Origin: a beta proteobacterium MWH-UniP1
Lineage (GTDB): Bacteria > Pseudomonadota > Gammaproteobacteria > Burkholderiales > Burkholderiaceae_A
Direction of reading: 5' to 3'
DNA length: 64,000 nucleotides
NCBI GenBank assembly: GCA_036362785.1
Contig: CP143625.1
Coordinates: 249,401-313,400 of the forward strand
Numbering within the stretch: position 1 is the stretch's first letter; each line of letters opens with the position of its first letter. Below the pieces are notes generated by a model. That model made no database searches. It was not told the origin of the DNA and saw only the letters and a program-made list of their open reading frames with translations. The position numbers were made by a program, and so were the translations under genes. Below are positions 37,732 through 45,972 of the stretch, piece by piece.

Positions 37732-37848
37732 TCTGGGGTTTACGGCGGGCCCAGGCTCACCGCTAACACGCCTGACGTTTAAGTCAGCCCCAAGGTAACC
37801 GCCACCATGCCTGACGTTTAAGTCAGCCCCAAGCTCACCGCCACCACG
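37732..37848. repeat. Three 39-bp tandem units at the 3' end of chrA
   Basis: Units at 37732-37770 (degenerate), 37771-37809 and 37810-37848. The last includes the true chrA end. Two units are almost identical and carry CTGACGTTTAAGTCAG, a palindrome with arms CTGAC/GTCAG. Read on the minus strand each good unit codes for V-A-V-(S/T)-L-G-L-T-stop, so the chrA terminus with its stop codon has been duplicated downstream. Confidence 0.9.
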
Positions 37849-39188
37849 CCCAACAGGGTGCTGGCCACAATGGTGGTCGCCATGCCCAGCCGGTATTGCA
37901 AAAGCAGTAGCGATGCAATCACGGTAATAAATAGCGCCACCAAATCCAAGCTTCGCCACGACCACAGGTTTCCATCGGGGAAAAAGGTGTGTTGGGCAAA
38001 GACCAATCCCAAGTCAATGATCACGCCCACCACGGCGGCACTGATTGCGGTGAGTGGGGCTGCAAGCGACAGGCTGCGCCGCGTTGCTTCTACGATCGGT
38101 GCGCCCATCAGAATAAATACGAAGGATGGCAAAAAAGTAAAGACCGTCACCACGATGGCCCCAAGCGCACCCGCCCAGGTGATGGGAAGGAAAGCAAGGC
38201 TTGTGTGCTGTGCAGCCCCCATGAAGCCCACAAAGGCATTGATCATCACAAGTGGCCCAGGGGTAGTTTCACCCAGTGCCAAGCCGTCCATCATCTGGGC
38301 CGCGGTGACCCACTGATAGTTGTTCACCGCGTTATCAAATACATAGGGCAGCACGGCATAGGCACCGCCAAAAGTGATCAGCGCGACCTTGGTGAAAAAC
38401 GCCGCCATATCGGTCAGCACATAAGGCGCAAATTGGTTCACGGCGCTGTAGAGCATTGCCCAAAGCGCAATGCCTGTGCCGAGTGTCATGGCCATGTGGC
38501 GGCCATCGGTGCGAACGAACTTTGGCGTAGGGGTGTGATCGTCGATGATGTAGCCGACGGGCTCGGGTGTAGCTGTATTGGCCGCAGCCCGCACCGAACT
38601 CTCGCGCTTTACGCCACTCATGGTTTCCAGTCCCTTGATGGGTGTGCGTGATAACAAGTGCGTTAACCAGCCAACCAAAGCGGCGATGGTGATGATCGTG
38701 AGAAACGACAGACCAATCAGGAGCCCAAATAGTGCACCAGCGGCAATCCCCCACCAGAGTGGGCCGCGCAGCACACGCTGGCCCAATCGAAGACAGGCGG
38801 CAAACACAATCGCGATCACGGCAGGTTTGATGCCATACAGCAGCGCCTGAATTTCAGGCAGTTGACCATAGAGCACATAAAGTGACCCCACCGCGATCAT
38901 GATGACGAGCGATGGCAGCACAAACAGTACGCCCGCCAAAATACCGCCGACAGCACCATGACTGAGCCACCCCAGATAGGTGGCTAACTGCTGGGCCTCT
39001 GGGCCGGGCAGGACCATGCAGTAGTTCAGTGCATGCAAAAACCGGCCGTCCGAAATCCAACGGCGCCGCTCCACCAGTTCCCTATGCATGAGTGCAATTT
39101 GGGCCGCTGGGCCACCAAACGAGATCAGTCCAATTTTGAACCAGACCCGCAGGCTATCGGCCAATGAGATTTTTGATGTCGCTTGCAA
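37818..39188 (-). CDS. chrA: Chromate transporter (two-domain CHR)
   Basis: 456 residues, long ChrA with two homologous halves of about six membrane segments. N half: FGGPAAQIALMHRELVERRRWISDGRFLHALNYCMVLPGPEAQQLATYLGWL. C half: FFTKVALITFGGAYAVLPYVFD and GLALGETTPGPLVMINAFVGFMG. It exports chromate, or a related oxyanion, from the cytoplasm. Start overlaps the SCO stop by 35 bp. The 3' end is tandemly duplicated (see repeat). Confidence 0.93.
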   Translation of the reverse strand: MQATSKISLADSLRVWFKIGLISFGGPAAQIALMHRELVERRRWISDGRFLHALNYCMVLPGPEAQQLATYLGWLSHGAVGGILAGVLFVLPSLVIMIAVGSLYVLYGQLPEIQALLYGIKPAVIAIVFAACLRLGQRVLRGPLWWGIAAGALFGLLIGLSFLTIITIAALVGWLTHLLSRTPIKGLETMSGVKRESSVRAAANTATPEPVGYIIDDHTPTPKFVRTDGRHMAMTLGTGIALWAMLYSAVNQFAPYVLTDMAAFFTKVALITFGGAYAVLPYVFDNAVNNYQWVTAAQMMDGLALGETTPGPLVMINAFVGFMGAAQHTSLAFLPITWAGALGAIVVTVFTFLPSFVFILMGAPIVEATRRSLSLAAPLTAISAAVVGVIIDLGLVFAQHTFFPDGNLWSWRSLDLVALFITVIASLLLLQYRLGMATTIVASTLLGVVAVSLGLT

Positions 39189-39819
39189 GTTTATCTACTG
39201 GAAGATCATGGGGCACAACCAAACGCAACTTCCCTTGGCCGTCGAACACATAGGTAAACGTGGTGTGGTCAATGGTGTAGGCCATGGGGTCTTTGGCGCT
39301 GTCTTTGGTCGGCACTTTTTTATAAAAGACCCGAAAGTCTTTGGTGATCGCCTCCGTTTGCTCGACTGTGCCGCGCAGACCCACGATCGTGGGGTCAAAC
39401 GAAGCGAGATATTTTTTCAGGTTGTCTGGCGTATCGCGCTCAGGGTCTACCGTGACAAACACGAGCTGAAGCTTGTCTGCGTCTTTGCCCAGGGCTTTTT
39501 TAAGTTCACCCATTTTGGTGAGATGTGTGGGACAGGCATCGGGGCAATACATAAACCCAAAAAAGAGCGCGGTGACCTTGCCTGGAAAATCTTTTGGGGT
39601 GACTATCTTGCCGTTGAGATCGGGCAGGCTGTAGTTCTGGCCCCAAGGGGCATCGGTGACATCCATGGCGTTGAATTTGGTCTTGGTCTCGCCACAGCCC
39701 GATAGTAAAAATGGTACTAACAAACCACTGACGCCGAGCAGCACTGCACCCAGCCATTGGCGTTTTGATCGCCGGCTGCCCGCTGGAAATTTGCTCCTGA
39801 GAGTGCTTCGTGTTGTCAT
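39154..39819 (-). CDS. SCO1/SenC copper-chaperone lipoprotein
   Basis: 221 residues. N-terminal lipoprotein signal with LLSGC (Cys42). Thioredoxin fold with copper ligands Cys92 and Cys96 (CPDAC) and His185 (DHTTFTYVF). SCO proteins deliver copper to the CuA site of cytochrome oxidase or protect it from oxidation. It is upstream of chrA, overlapping it. Its start is only 8 bp from the divergent MnmC-like gene. Confidence 0.92.
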   Translation of the reverse strand: MTTRSTLRSKFPAGSRRSKRQWLGAVLLGVSGLLVPFLLSGCGETKTKFNAMDVTDAPWGQNYSLPDLNGKIVTPKDFPGKVTALFFGFMYCPDACPTHLTKMGELKKALGKDADKLQLVFVTVDPERDTPDNLKKYLASFDPTIVGLRGTVEQTEAITKDFRVFYKKVPTKDSAKDPMAYTIDHTTFTYVFDGQGKLRLVVPHDLPVDKLASDIKNLIGR

Positions 39820-39827
39820 AGACGCTT

Positions 39828-41015
39828 ATGGTAACCCGCACCGACATTGCTGTGATTGGCGCAGGCCTGGCAGGCGCAGCCTGTGCCAGGGTTTTGGCGC
39901 GGGCGGGCCTTCAGGTCACCGTGTTCGAGGCCGCATCAAGCCCGGCAACCGGTGCATCGGGCAATCCGATTGGGATCTTGCATCCCCTGGTGTCCAAAGA
40001 CCACAACTTGGCGAGCCAGCTGGTGGAATTAGGCATGGCGACCACGCTGCGCTGGCTTCGTGAGCTTGCCCCAATTGCGCAAGTAAAAGGCATTGGCGCT
40101 TTGGGGAAATCCTGCGGTGTGCTGCAACTCAGTGGCGATGCCAGTGAGTTGGTTTTGTGGGACCCGACAGGGGCCTGGATTAAACCACAACGATTCGTTC
40201 AAGCATGTTTAATGGAGGCACAGGCGCATGGCGCGCAAGTTCATTACGACCATCCGGTTGCGTCGATATCACACAAGGGTGATCTGACTTTTGCAGATGG
40301 ATCAGCCAAGTCGTTTGATGCAGTAGTGGTCTGCAATGCCTATCAGATGGATGCGCTGCTTCCCGGGCATGTGCTGATGCTCAACGCAATTCGGGGAACA
40401 GTGAGCCGATATGCTGTTGCTTCAGAGCATTCCTTGCCCTGCGTGATGTGCGCATCCGGTTATGCCACTCCCGTGGTCGAGGGCGAGATGGTGGTTGGGG
40501 CGAGTTATGAACGCGTGCCGAGTGCGTCAGGCGCGGTGTCAGACACCCGAGATACGAGCGCGTCAGGCACGGTGTCAGACACCGCGTCTCGGGTGTCTGA
40601 CACCGTGTCGGTCACCGATGATTCATCGATAGACCCTGGTGAAACTAACGAGATGAGCAATTTAGATCGCCTACGGATTATGGATAGCCGGCTTGCGGAT
40701 CTCTGCGCTGGTCTTCCCGCCCAGGAGCGCACGAGCATTCGAAGCGCCACGCTTGACCGCATGCCCCATATGGGCCCGGTTCTGGATACACGGGTACCGC
40801 TATTGCCCCGCGTCTCTCAGTTGCATCAGATGCCCAGAAGCGAACGGATCTGGGTGCTGGGGGGCTTGGGTTCGCGGGGTTTGAGTTTTGCCCCCTTGGG
40901 GGCCGAGGTCATTACCGCTCAGATTCTGGAACAACCCCTGCCCATTTCAGACCGATTGGCCCGCGCCGTGGATCCGGTACGGTTTGCCCTGCGGCGGCAT
41001 CAGCGCCGGAAATAA
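39828..41015 (+). CDS. FAD-dependent oxidoreductase, stand-alone MnmC C-domain type
   Basis: 395 residues. DIAVIGAGLAGAACARVLARAG is the FAD-binding start, GASGNPIGILHPLVSKD and GAWIKPQRFVQACL follow MnmC, and the C terminus GLGSRGLSFAPLGAEVI is diagnostic of the cmnm5U34 oxidoreductase domain. In E. coli MnmC this is fused to a methyltransferase, which is missing here. A repeat-derived stretch of about 40 residues (237-270), with VSDT at 237, 249 and 256, interrupts the domain. The other 16 bp to cysB suggest co-transcription. Confidence 0.8.
   Translation: MVTRTDIAVIGAGLAGAACARVLARAGLQVTVFEAASSPATGASGNPIGILHPLVSKDHNLASQLVELGMATTLRWLRELAPIAQVKGIGALGKSCGVLQLSGDASELVLWDPTGAWIKPQRFVQACLMEAQAHGAQVHYDHPVASISHKGDLTFADGSAKSFDAVVVCNAYQMDALLPGHVLMLNAIRGTVSRYAVASEHSLPCVMCASGYATPVVEGEMVVGASYERVPSASGAVSDTRDTSASGTVSDTASRVSDTVSVTDDSSIDPGETNEMSNLDRLRIMDSRLADLCAGLPAQERTSIRSATLDRMPHMGPVLDTRVPLLPRVSQLHQMPRSERIWVLGGLGSRGLSFAPLGAEVITAQILEQPLPISDRLARAVDPVRFALRRHQRRK
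40524..40607. repeat. Repeat cluster with three cores in the MnmC-like gene
   Basis: Cores at 40535-40547, 40571-40583 and 40592-40604. The last two form an inverted pair (16-bp arms 40568-40583 and 40592-40607) with an 8-bp loop. Half-units GCGTCAGGC(A/G)C precede the first two. All are read V-S-D-T. Confidence 0.95.
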
Positions 41016-41030
41016 GCCAGAATTAGCCCT

Positions 41031-41969
41031 ATGAATTTCCAACAGCTACGTATTATTCGCGAGACTGCCCGCCGGCGGTTTAACCTGACCGAGGTCTCGG
41101 CCGCTTTGTTCACGTCCCAGTCGGGCGTGAGTAAACACATCAAAGACCTCGAAGACGAGTTAGGTGTGGCCCTGTTTGCACGAAAGGGAAAGCGCCTGCT
41201 GGGCTTAACGGAACCCGGCAAAGAAGTCTTGAAATACGCCGAGCGTATTTTGCAAGAGGCTGAAAATCTGCAGTCGGTTGCAGCCAGCTTTTCCAAGCAA
41301 GACGAAGGCCGATTGGTGTTGGCCACCACCCACACCCAGGCCCGCTATGCCTTACCTGAAATTGTGCGGCGTTTTCGGGAAGAGTTTCCAAAAGTACATT
41401 TGGTGATGCATCAGGCAACACCGTCTGAAATCGCAACCTTGCTGGAAAGTGATCAGGCGGACCTGGGCATTGCTACGGAGTCGTTGCGCAATAACGAGTC
41501 TTTTGCGACATTCCCGTTTTATCGTTGGTATCACGGCGTGATTGTGCCGGTGGGCCACCCGTTGACCAAACTCAAACACCTGACCCTGAAGGCGATTGCG
41601 CAGTACCCCATCGTGACTTATCACGAAGGCTTCACCGGCAGGGCGATGATTGACGAGACCTTTGCCAAGGCGGGGCTGACACCTGAGATTGCGATGGTGG
41701 CGCTGGATGCCGATGTGATCAAAGCCTATGTGGCACTGGGCATGGGCGTGGGCATTGTGGCGTCGATGGCCTTTGATGATGACCAAGACAAGCACCTGAA
41801 GTTATTAGATGCGAGTGAACTGTTTAAGGAAAACACAACAGTCTTAGCTTTGCGCAAAGGTCGTTTTCTGCGGGGCTATGTGAAGCGGTTTGTGACCCTG
41901 TGTGTGCGTAATCTTTCAGAAAAAGAACTTCAAAAGGCGGTTGCAGATGAGCAATTACGGCGTGAATGA
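41031..41969 (+). CDS. cysB: CysB-type LysR regulator of sulfur assimilation
   Basis: 312 residues. The N terminus MNFQQLRIIRETARRRFNLTEVS and ALFTSQSGVSKHIKDLEDELG is the CysB winged helix. The effector domain has ATTHTQARYALP, the site for O-acetylserine or sulfate recognition. It activates cysteine biosynthesis genes under sulfur limitation. It overlaps panB by 23 bp; no cys genes are adjacent. Confidence 0.92.
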   Translation: MNFQQLRIIRETARRRFNLTEVSAALFTSQSGVSKHIKDLEDELGVALFARKGKRLLGLTEPGKEVLKYAERILQEAENLQSVAASFSKQDEGRLVLATTHTQARYALPEIVRRFREEFPKVHLVMHQATPSEIATLLESDQADLGIATESLRNNESFATFPFYRWYHGVIVPVGHPLTKLKHLTLKAIAQYPIVTYHEGFTGRAMIDETFAKAGLTPEIAMVALDADVIKAYVALGMGVGIVASMAFDDDQDKHLKLLDASELFKENTTVLALRKGRFLRGYVKRFVTLCVRNLSEKELQKAVADEQLRRE

Positions 41970-42801
41970 TTCTTCTAAGGCGGCAGGCGTTGGTGCTGAG
42001 CGCAAGGCAGTGAATCTGATTGACTTGAAATCACGCCGTGCATCAGGCGATCGCATTGTCATGCTCACCTGTTATGACGCCAGCTTTACCCGCCTGTTAG
42101 ATGACTGCGGCGTGGATGTGCTTTTGATTGGCGACTCATTGGGCATGGTCTTGCAGGGCCAAAGTTCCACTCTGCCGGTCACCATGGATCAGATGGTTTA
42201 TCACACCGAGTGTGTTGCCCGCGCCAAGCCCAAGGCGTGGATTCTGGCGGACATGCCCTTTGGCAGTTATCAAGAGTCACCCGCTCAAGCGTATGCCAAT
42301 GCTGCTCGATTGATCGCAGCGGGTGCGCAGATGGTGAAGATCGAAGGCGGCGGCTGGCTTGCCCCCACCGTTGAATTTTTGACTCAGCGTGGCATTTCTG
42401 TTTGTGCGCATTTGGGGTTAACACCACAGTCGGTCCATCAGCTGGGTGGTTATCGCGTGCAGGGCAGGGATCAATCTGGTGCGGATCAGCTGATTGCAGA
42501 TGCAAAGCAGTTGGAAGCCAGTGGCGCCGATATGGTGCTGGTGGAATTAATCCCAACCCCACTGGGCGCGCGATTAACCGAGTCACTCTCGGTTCCAACA
42601 ATCGGTATCGGCGCCGGGCCGCATATGACCGGCCAGGTCTTGGTGCTGCACGATATTTTGGATGTCACGCCTGGCAAAAAGGCGCGGTTTGTAAAAAACT
42701 ACATGCGTGGCGCGGGCAGCATTCGGGAAGCCGTGTCTCGATACGTGCAGGAAGTAAAGTCTGGCGCCTATCCCGGCCCAGAGCACGGGTTTGAGTCTTA
42801 A
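41947..42801 (+). CDS. panB: 3-methyl-2-oxobutanoate hydroxymethyltransferase
   Basis: 284 residues from ATG 41947. Upstream in-frame codons lie within cysB. MLTCYDASFTRLLDDCGVDVLLIGDSLGMVLQG and IGIGAGPHMTGQVLVLHD are the PanB signatures. It adds hydroxymethyl to 2-ketoisovalerate to give ketopantoate for coenzyme A. The 23-bp overlap with cysB suggests coupled expression. Terminator follows. Confidence 0.97.
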   Translation: MSNYGVNDSSKAAGVGAERKAVNLIDLKSRRASGDRIVMLTCYDASFTRLLDDCGVDVLLIGDSLGMVLQGQSSTLPVTMDQMVYHTECVARAKPKAWILADMPFGSYQESPAQAYANAARLIAAGAQMVKIEGGGWLAPTVEFLTQRGISVCAHLGLTPQSVHQLGGYRVQGRDQSGADQLIADAKQLEASGADMVLVELIPTPLGARLTESLSVPTIGIGAGPHMTGQVLVLHDILDVTPGKKARFVKNYMRGAGSIREAVSRYVQEVKSGAYPGPEHGFES

Positions 42802-42814
42802 TAGTTAATCAATC

Positions 42815-42830
42815 TCGGCCGTTTGGCCGA
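42815..42830 (+). terminator. Hairpin terminator after panB
   Basis: TCGGCC-GTTT-GGCCGA is followed by TTTCC. A short GC-rich hairpin 13 bp after the panB stop. Confidence 0.6.
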
Positions 42831-42870
42831 TTTCCAGGCTGTTTCGTGGGAGTTAAGTTGGCTGTGCTTG

Positions 42871-42908
42871 CTCGTAAAACCTCTTTACGAGAAGTAATCG
42901 ATCGATTA
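42871..42908 (+). promoter_or_regulatory. Two palindromes upstream of the higBA-like module
   Basis: CTCGTAAA/TTTACGAG (42871-42891, 5-bp centre) and the perfect 14-bp palindrome TAATCGATCGATTA (42895-42908) abut the toxin start codon. Likely operators for the HigA-like XRE repressor. Confidence 0.65.
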
Positions 42909-42910
42909 CA

Positions 42911-43240
42911 ATGCACATGCCTTCCCCAAAACAAACCCCCCAGTTTTCGAAATGGATTCGATCAATCTCTGATATTCCGACTCAGGTTCGCTTGGTTCGT
43001 CGAATTGATCGTTTGAGTTACGGATTAATGGGGGACGTGAAGTCAGTTGGCGATGGCGTGTTCGAATTACGCGAATCCTTTGGTCCTGGCTGGCGGATTT
43101 ATTTCAGTCGTTTGGATGCTGACACCTTGGTTTTGCTTTGGGGTGGATCGAAGAAAAACCAGTCTGTAGATATTGAGATTGCGAAAAAACTCTGGAGATC
43201 GTTAAGGGGTGAAGCTCATGAAAAAGACGATGGTCAATAA
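42911..43240 (+). CDS. RelE/ParE-superfamily toxin (HigB/addiction-module killer type)
   Basis: 109 residues. FSKWIRSISDIPTQVRLVRRIDRLSYGLMGDVKSVGDGVFELRESFGPGWRIYF follows the Gp49-like addiction killer group that pairs with a downstream HigA-like protein. Probably a ribosome-dependent mRNA nuclease. Overlaps the antitoxin gene by 23 bp, with toxin first, the usual hig order. Starts at ATG 42911 or 42917; both fit. Confidence 0.85.
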   Translation: MHMPSPKQTPQFSKWIRSISDIPTQVRLVRRIDRLSYGLMGDVKSVGDGVFELRESFGPGWRIYFSRLDADTLVLLWGGSKKNQSVDIEIAKKLWRSLRGEAHEKDDGQ

Positions 43241-43520
43241 AAAACTTCAGTCTTTCGATGTCGCTGATTTTTTACAAAACCCCAAGTTTTTGGCTGAGTA
43301 TTTGCGTCAGGTCTTAGAGGAGGGGAACGCTTCGGAACTCGCCGCTGCTCTTGGCCATATCGCCAAATCCCGAGGCATGGCCGAAATCGCCAAAGAAACG
43401 GGAATCACTCGCGAGGCGCTATATAAGGCGTTGCGCGGGGACAGCCAGCCCCGCTTAGATACCTTGCAGCGGGTGTGTAAAGCAATGGGTGTCAAGCTGA
43501 CTATCGAACCGGTTGCCTAA
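43218..43520 (+). CDS. HigA-type XRE antitoxin
   Basis: 100 residues from ATG 43218; an in-frame GTG at 43209 is the other choice. AEIAKETGITREALYKALRGDSQPRLDTLQRVCKAMG is a helix-turn-helix of the addiction-module antidote family. It would bind the palindromes upstream and the toxin. AAGGGG precedes the start. Confidence 0.85.
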   Translation: MKKTMVNKKLQSFDVADFLQNPKFLAEYLRQVLEEGNASELAAALGHIAKSRGMAEIAKETGITREALYKALRGDSQPRLDTLQRVCKAMGVKLTIEPVA

Positions 43521-43540
43521 AAGCGAAAGCAGGCTACTGT

Positions 43541-44665
43541 CTAAGGGGTCGCTTTGACGAACGTGATTCTACCGTTCTGAATCAAGCGCTCTAGTTTGCC
43601 TGCATGCCAAAGATAATTTAAGTGGGCAATGGTCTCGCCCATGGCAAAGGTGAGCTGGTGCAAGTCAAGCTGACGCTTAAAGAGCACCGGCATGATCTGA
43701 GTGGCGCTTTGGGGTTCCGTGCAGGCTTGCAGGGTTTCATCTAACCGCTCTTGGTGGTGATCGCGCAGTTGTTGCAGCCTGACTTTAATTCCACCATCCT
43801 GACTACCTGACGCTGCCCCAAACGGTTTTCCGTGTGAGGGCAAAACTATCACGTCATCGGGTAGTGGTTCGTAAGCCGCCAAAGAGTCCAAATAGAGCTT
43901 CAGTGGATTGGCGTCGGGTTCTTGGGCCCAGACGGACATGTTGGTGGAAATCTTTGGCAAGACCATGTCGCCAGAAATCAAAACATTTAATTTTTCACAA
44001 TAAAGCGCGCTGTGTTGCGGGGAGTGGCCATAGCCCGGGATGACCCGCCAGGTGTTCGCGCCAATCGTAATATCTTCATTGGGGAAAATTCTGCGAAAAC
44101 TTCCCGGCACAGATGGCACCAGTGATGGGTAGTGGTTTTTTCTGGCGCGAAGTTTTTCTAGAGTGTCTGGGTCGCTAATGCCATGCCGCTCGAAGTGATT
44201 GGCCATATTGGCGGCTTTTGCTTGTTCTTCGGGCGATGATTTTCCCCAGGTGGGCTCCACTCCTTCGTCGATCAGCACGCGGGCGGTGGCGTATTCCGAA
44301 TAATCGACCCACAGGGGTGCCTGCCACGCTGCATTACCCGCGCCCTTGCACAACCAATCGGCCAGCCCAATATGATCGGGGTGGAAGTGGGTACAGAGCA
44401 CTCGCACAATCGGCAGGCCACGCAAGTGCTTCCCAATGATGGATTGCCAGATGCCCCTGGTCTGATCGTTTGACACGCCGGTATCAATAGCGGTCCAGCC
44501 GGCTTTGCCTTCGAAATGATCTTCCAAGAGCCAGAGATTGATGTGATCCAGCGCGAACGGCAGCGGCATGCGTATCCAATACACACCGTCTTTAATTTTG
44601 GTGAGTTCTCCGGGTTCGGGGAGCTGCAGGTCTAGGTAACGGATTGCGTGTTCGGGACTGTTCAT
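43541..44665 (-). CDS. MBL-fold metallo-hydrolase
   Basis: 374 residues. THFHPDHIGLADWL is the HxHxDH zinc motif; GYGHSPQHSALY and SGDMVLPKIS follow in the right order. The C-terminal 100 residues form the helical domain common in LACTB2-like and related hydrolases. Substrate unknown. Alone on the minus strand between higA and an MFS gene. Confidence 0.85.
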   Translation of the reverse strand: MNSPEHAIRYLDLQLPEPGELTKIKDGVYWIRMPLPFALDHINLWLLEDHFEGKAGWTAIDTGVSNDQTRGIWQSIIGKHLRGLPIVRVLCTHFHPDHIGLADWLCKGAGNAAWQAPLWVDYSEYATARVLIDEGVEPTWGKSSPEEQAKAANMANHFERHGISDPDTLEKLRARKNHYPSLVPSVPGSFRRIFPNEDITIGANTWRVIPGYGHSPQHSALYCEKLNVLISGDMVLPKISTNMSVWAQEPDANPLKLYLDSLAAYEPLPDDVIVLPSHGKPFGAASGSQDGGIKVRLQQLRDHHQERLDETLQACTEPQSATQIMPVLFKRQLDLHQLTFAMGETIAHLNYLWHAGKLERLIQNGRITFVKATP

Positions 44666-44751
44666 GAATTAATTCTGTACAAAGTGTTCACGCGAAAAAT
44701 GTGTTGGCAAAAAAGATGCCCAAAAATTAAGAGGCGTTTTTAAAAAAAAGT

Positions 44752-45936
44752 TTAAGCCCGCTGTTTATCTATTGCCTGCTGAATACGCTTTTCCGAAGGC
44801 AGCCAGCTGATCGTAAATGCCGTGAAGCAGGCAATAATCGCCATGGAAAAAAGCAGGGTCTCAAAGCCTGTTGCCTTCACAATTGGTCCAAGCAGATACA
44901 CGGCAATACCGCTCACCCCAAAAGCCGTGGCGATTCGGATGCCTGCGACCCGGCTGCGCATGCGGTCATCTACATAGCGGACCACCACTGCATCTAAAAA
45001 TGGAATGGCACCAAAGATTGCGGCCATATAGCCCAGGGCGCAGAAAAAGAGCACCCAGCCAGTCGAATTCGATGCGATAAAGAGCAGAACGATTTGGCTG
45101 GCAATAATGCCCAAGTACAGTGGTTTCATCGGTACTTTATCTAAGAGCCACCCCACCACAACTTGGCTAAACGCAGCCACGGCATAAATCACCGCCAACA
45201 AGATCCCGAGCGTGGCCGGATCCGAGATGATTCCCGTGAACCGCTCACGCAGCAACTCATTGTTGCCATTGGTCGTGAAGTTAAACAGCAGTGCGCCAGA
45301 TGTTGCGGCAATCGTGATCACTAAGAGTGCACGAATGGTGATGTGTCGCGGAATCGGGTGGGGTTCGGATTTCTTCTTGGCGGGGGCCTCTGCTTCGGCG
45401 GGGGCATATTTGGCAAACATCAGCCCCATGACTGCGGACAACATCGCCGGCAGAATAAATGCAGCCTGCCAGCCGAAATACTTGACCATAAAACCAGTCA
45501 GCACAGCGGCAATGGCCAAGCCCATGTTGCCCGCAAGATTATTCCAGCCAATGGTCATGCCGGTTTTCACGGCAGATTTCAGCAGCATGGGAATGCCCAC
45601 CGGGTGATAGATGGATGAAAACGCCCCCATGATCGTGAGTGCAATGGCCATTTGAATATGGTTCTGGGAAAACGCAATCACCAGGCAAGAAACAGCAATG
45701 CCCCAGAAAAAGACCAGCATCATTTTGCGGCGGCCCCAGAGATCACCCAGCCGGCCCGAGGGAATAGAGCCAATGCCAAACATAATGAAGGCGCCCGCCG
45801 TGTAGGGCATCAGGTCTTCCCAGCGCTCAAACCCAAAATCGGCCGCGATCGCCGTCACAGCCGAAGCAAAGACCAGCAAGACCAGGTGATCCAAGGCGTG
45901 GGCGGCGTTAAGCAGCAAAGAGGTCGGCCGATTCAT
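44752..45936 (-). CDS. Major facilitator superfamily transporter
   Basis: 394 residues from ATG 45936; the frame is open upstream to 45987, but that start would reach into the divergent gene. Twelve hydrophobic segments, with GSIPSGRLGDLWGRRKMMLVFF as the loop 2-3 motif. Substrate unknown. Divergent from another MFS gene, with only 36 bp between the starts. Confidence 0.82.
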   Translation of the reverse strand: MNRPTSLLLNAAHALDHLVLLVFASAVTAIAADFGFERWEDLMPYTAGAFIMFGIGSIPSGRLGDLWGRRKMMLVFFWGIAVSCLVIAFSQNHIQMAIALTIMGAFSSIYHPVGIPMLLKSAVKTGMTIGWNNLAGNMGLAIAAVLTGFMVKYFGWQAAFILPAMLSAVMGLMFAKYAPAEAEAPAKKKSEPHPIPRHITIRALLVITIAATSGALLFNFTTNGNNELLRERFTGIISDPATLGILLAVIYAVAAFSQVVVGWLLDKVPMKPLYLGIIASQIVLLFIASNSTGWVLFFCALGYMAAIFGAIPFLDAVVVRYVDDRMRSRVAGIRIATAFGVSGIAVYLLGPIVKATGFETLLFSMAIIACFTAFTISWLPSEKRIQQAIDKQRA

Positions 45937-45972
45937 GTCGCGGATTGTACGGGGCAAAGGTACACTTGCGCG

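Noticed and set aside
37732-37848. CRISPR-like array of 39-bp repeats
   Set aside because: The units touch with no spacers, and they match the coding end of chrA.
37989-38651. 220-codon plus-strand frame opposite chrA
   Set aside because: Shadow of the well-supported ChrA on the other strand.
45652-45972. 107-codon N-terminal extension of the plus-strand MFS gene
   Set aside because: It would overlap the divergent MFS gene and has a low-complexity charged sequence; the membrane protein starts at 45973.
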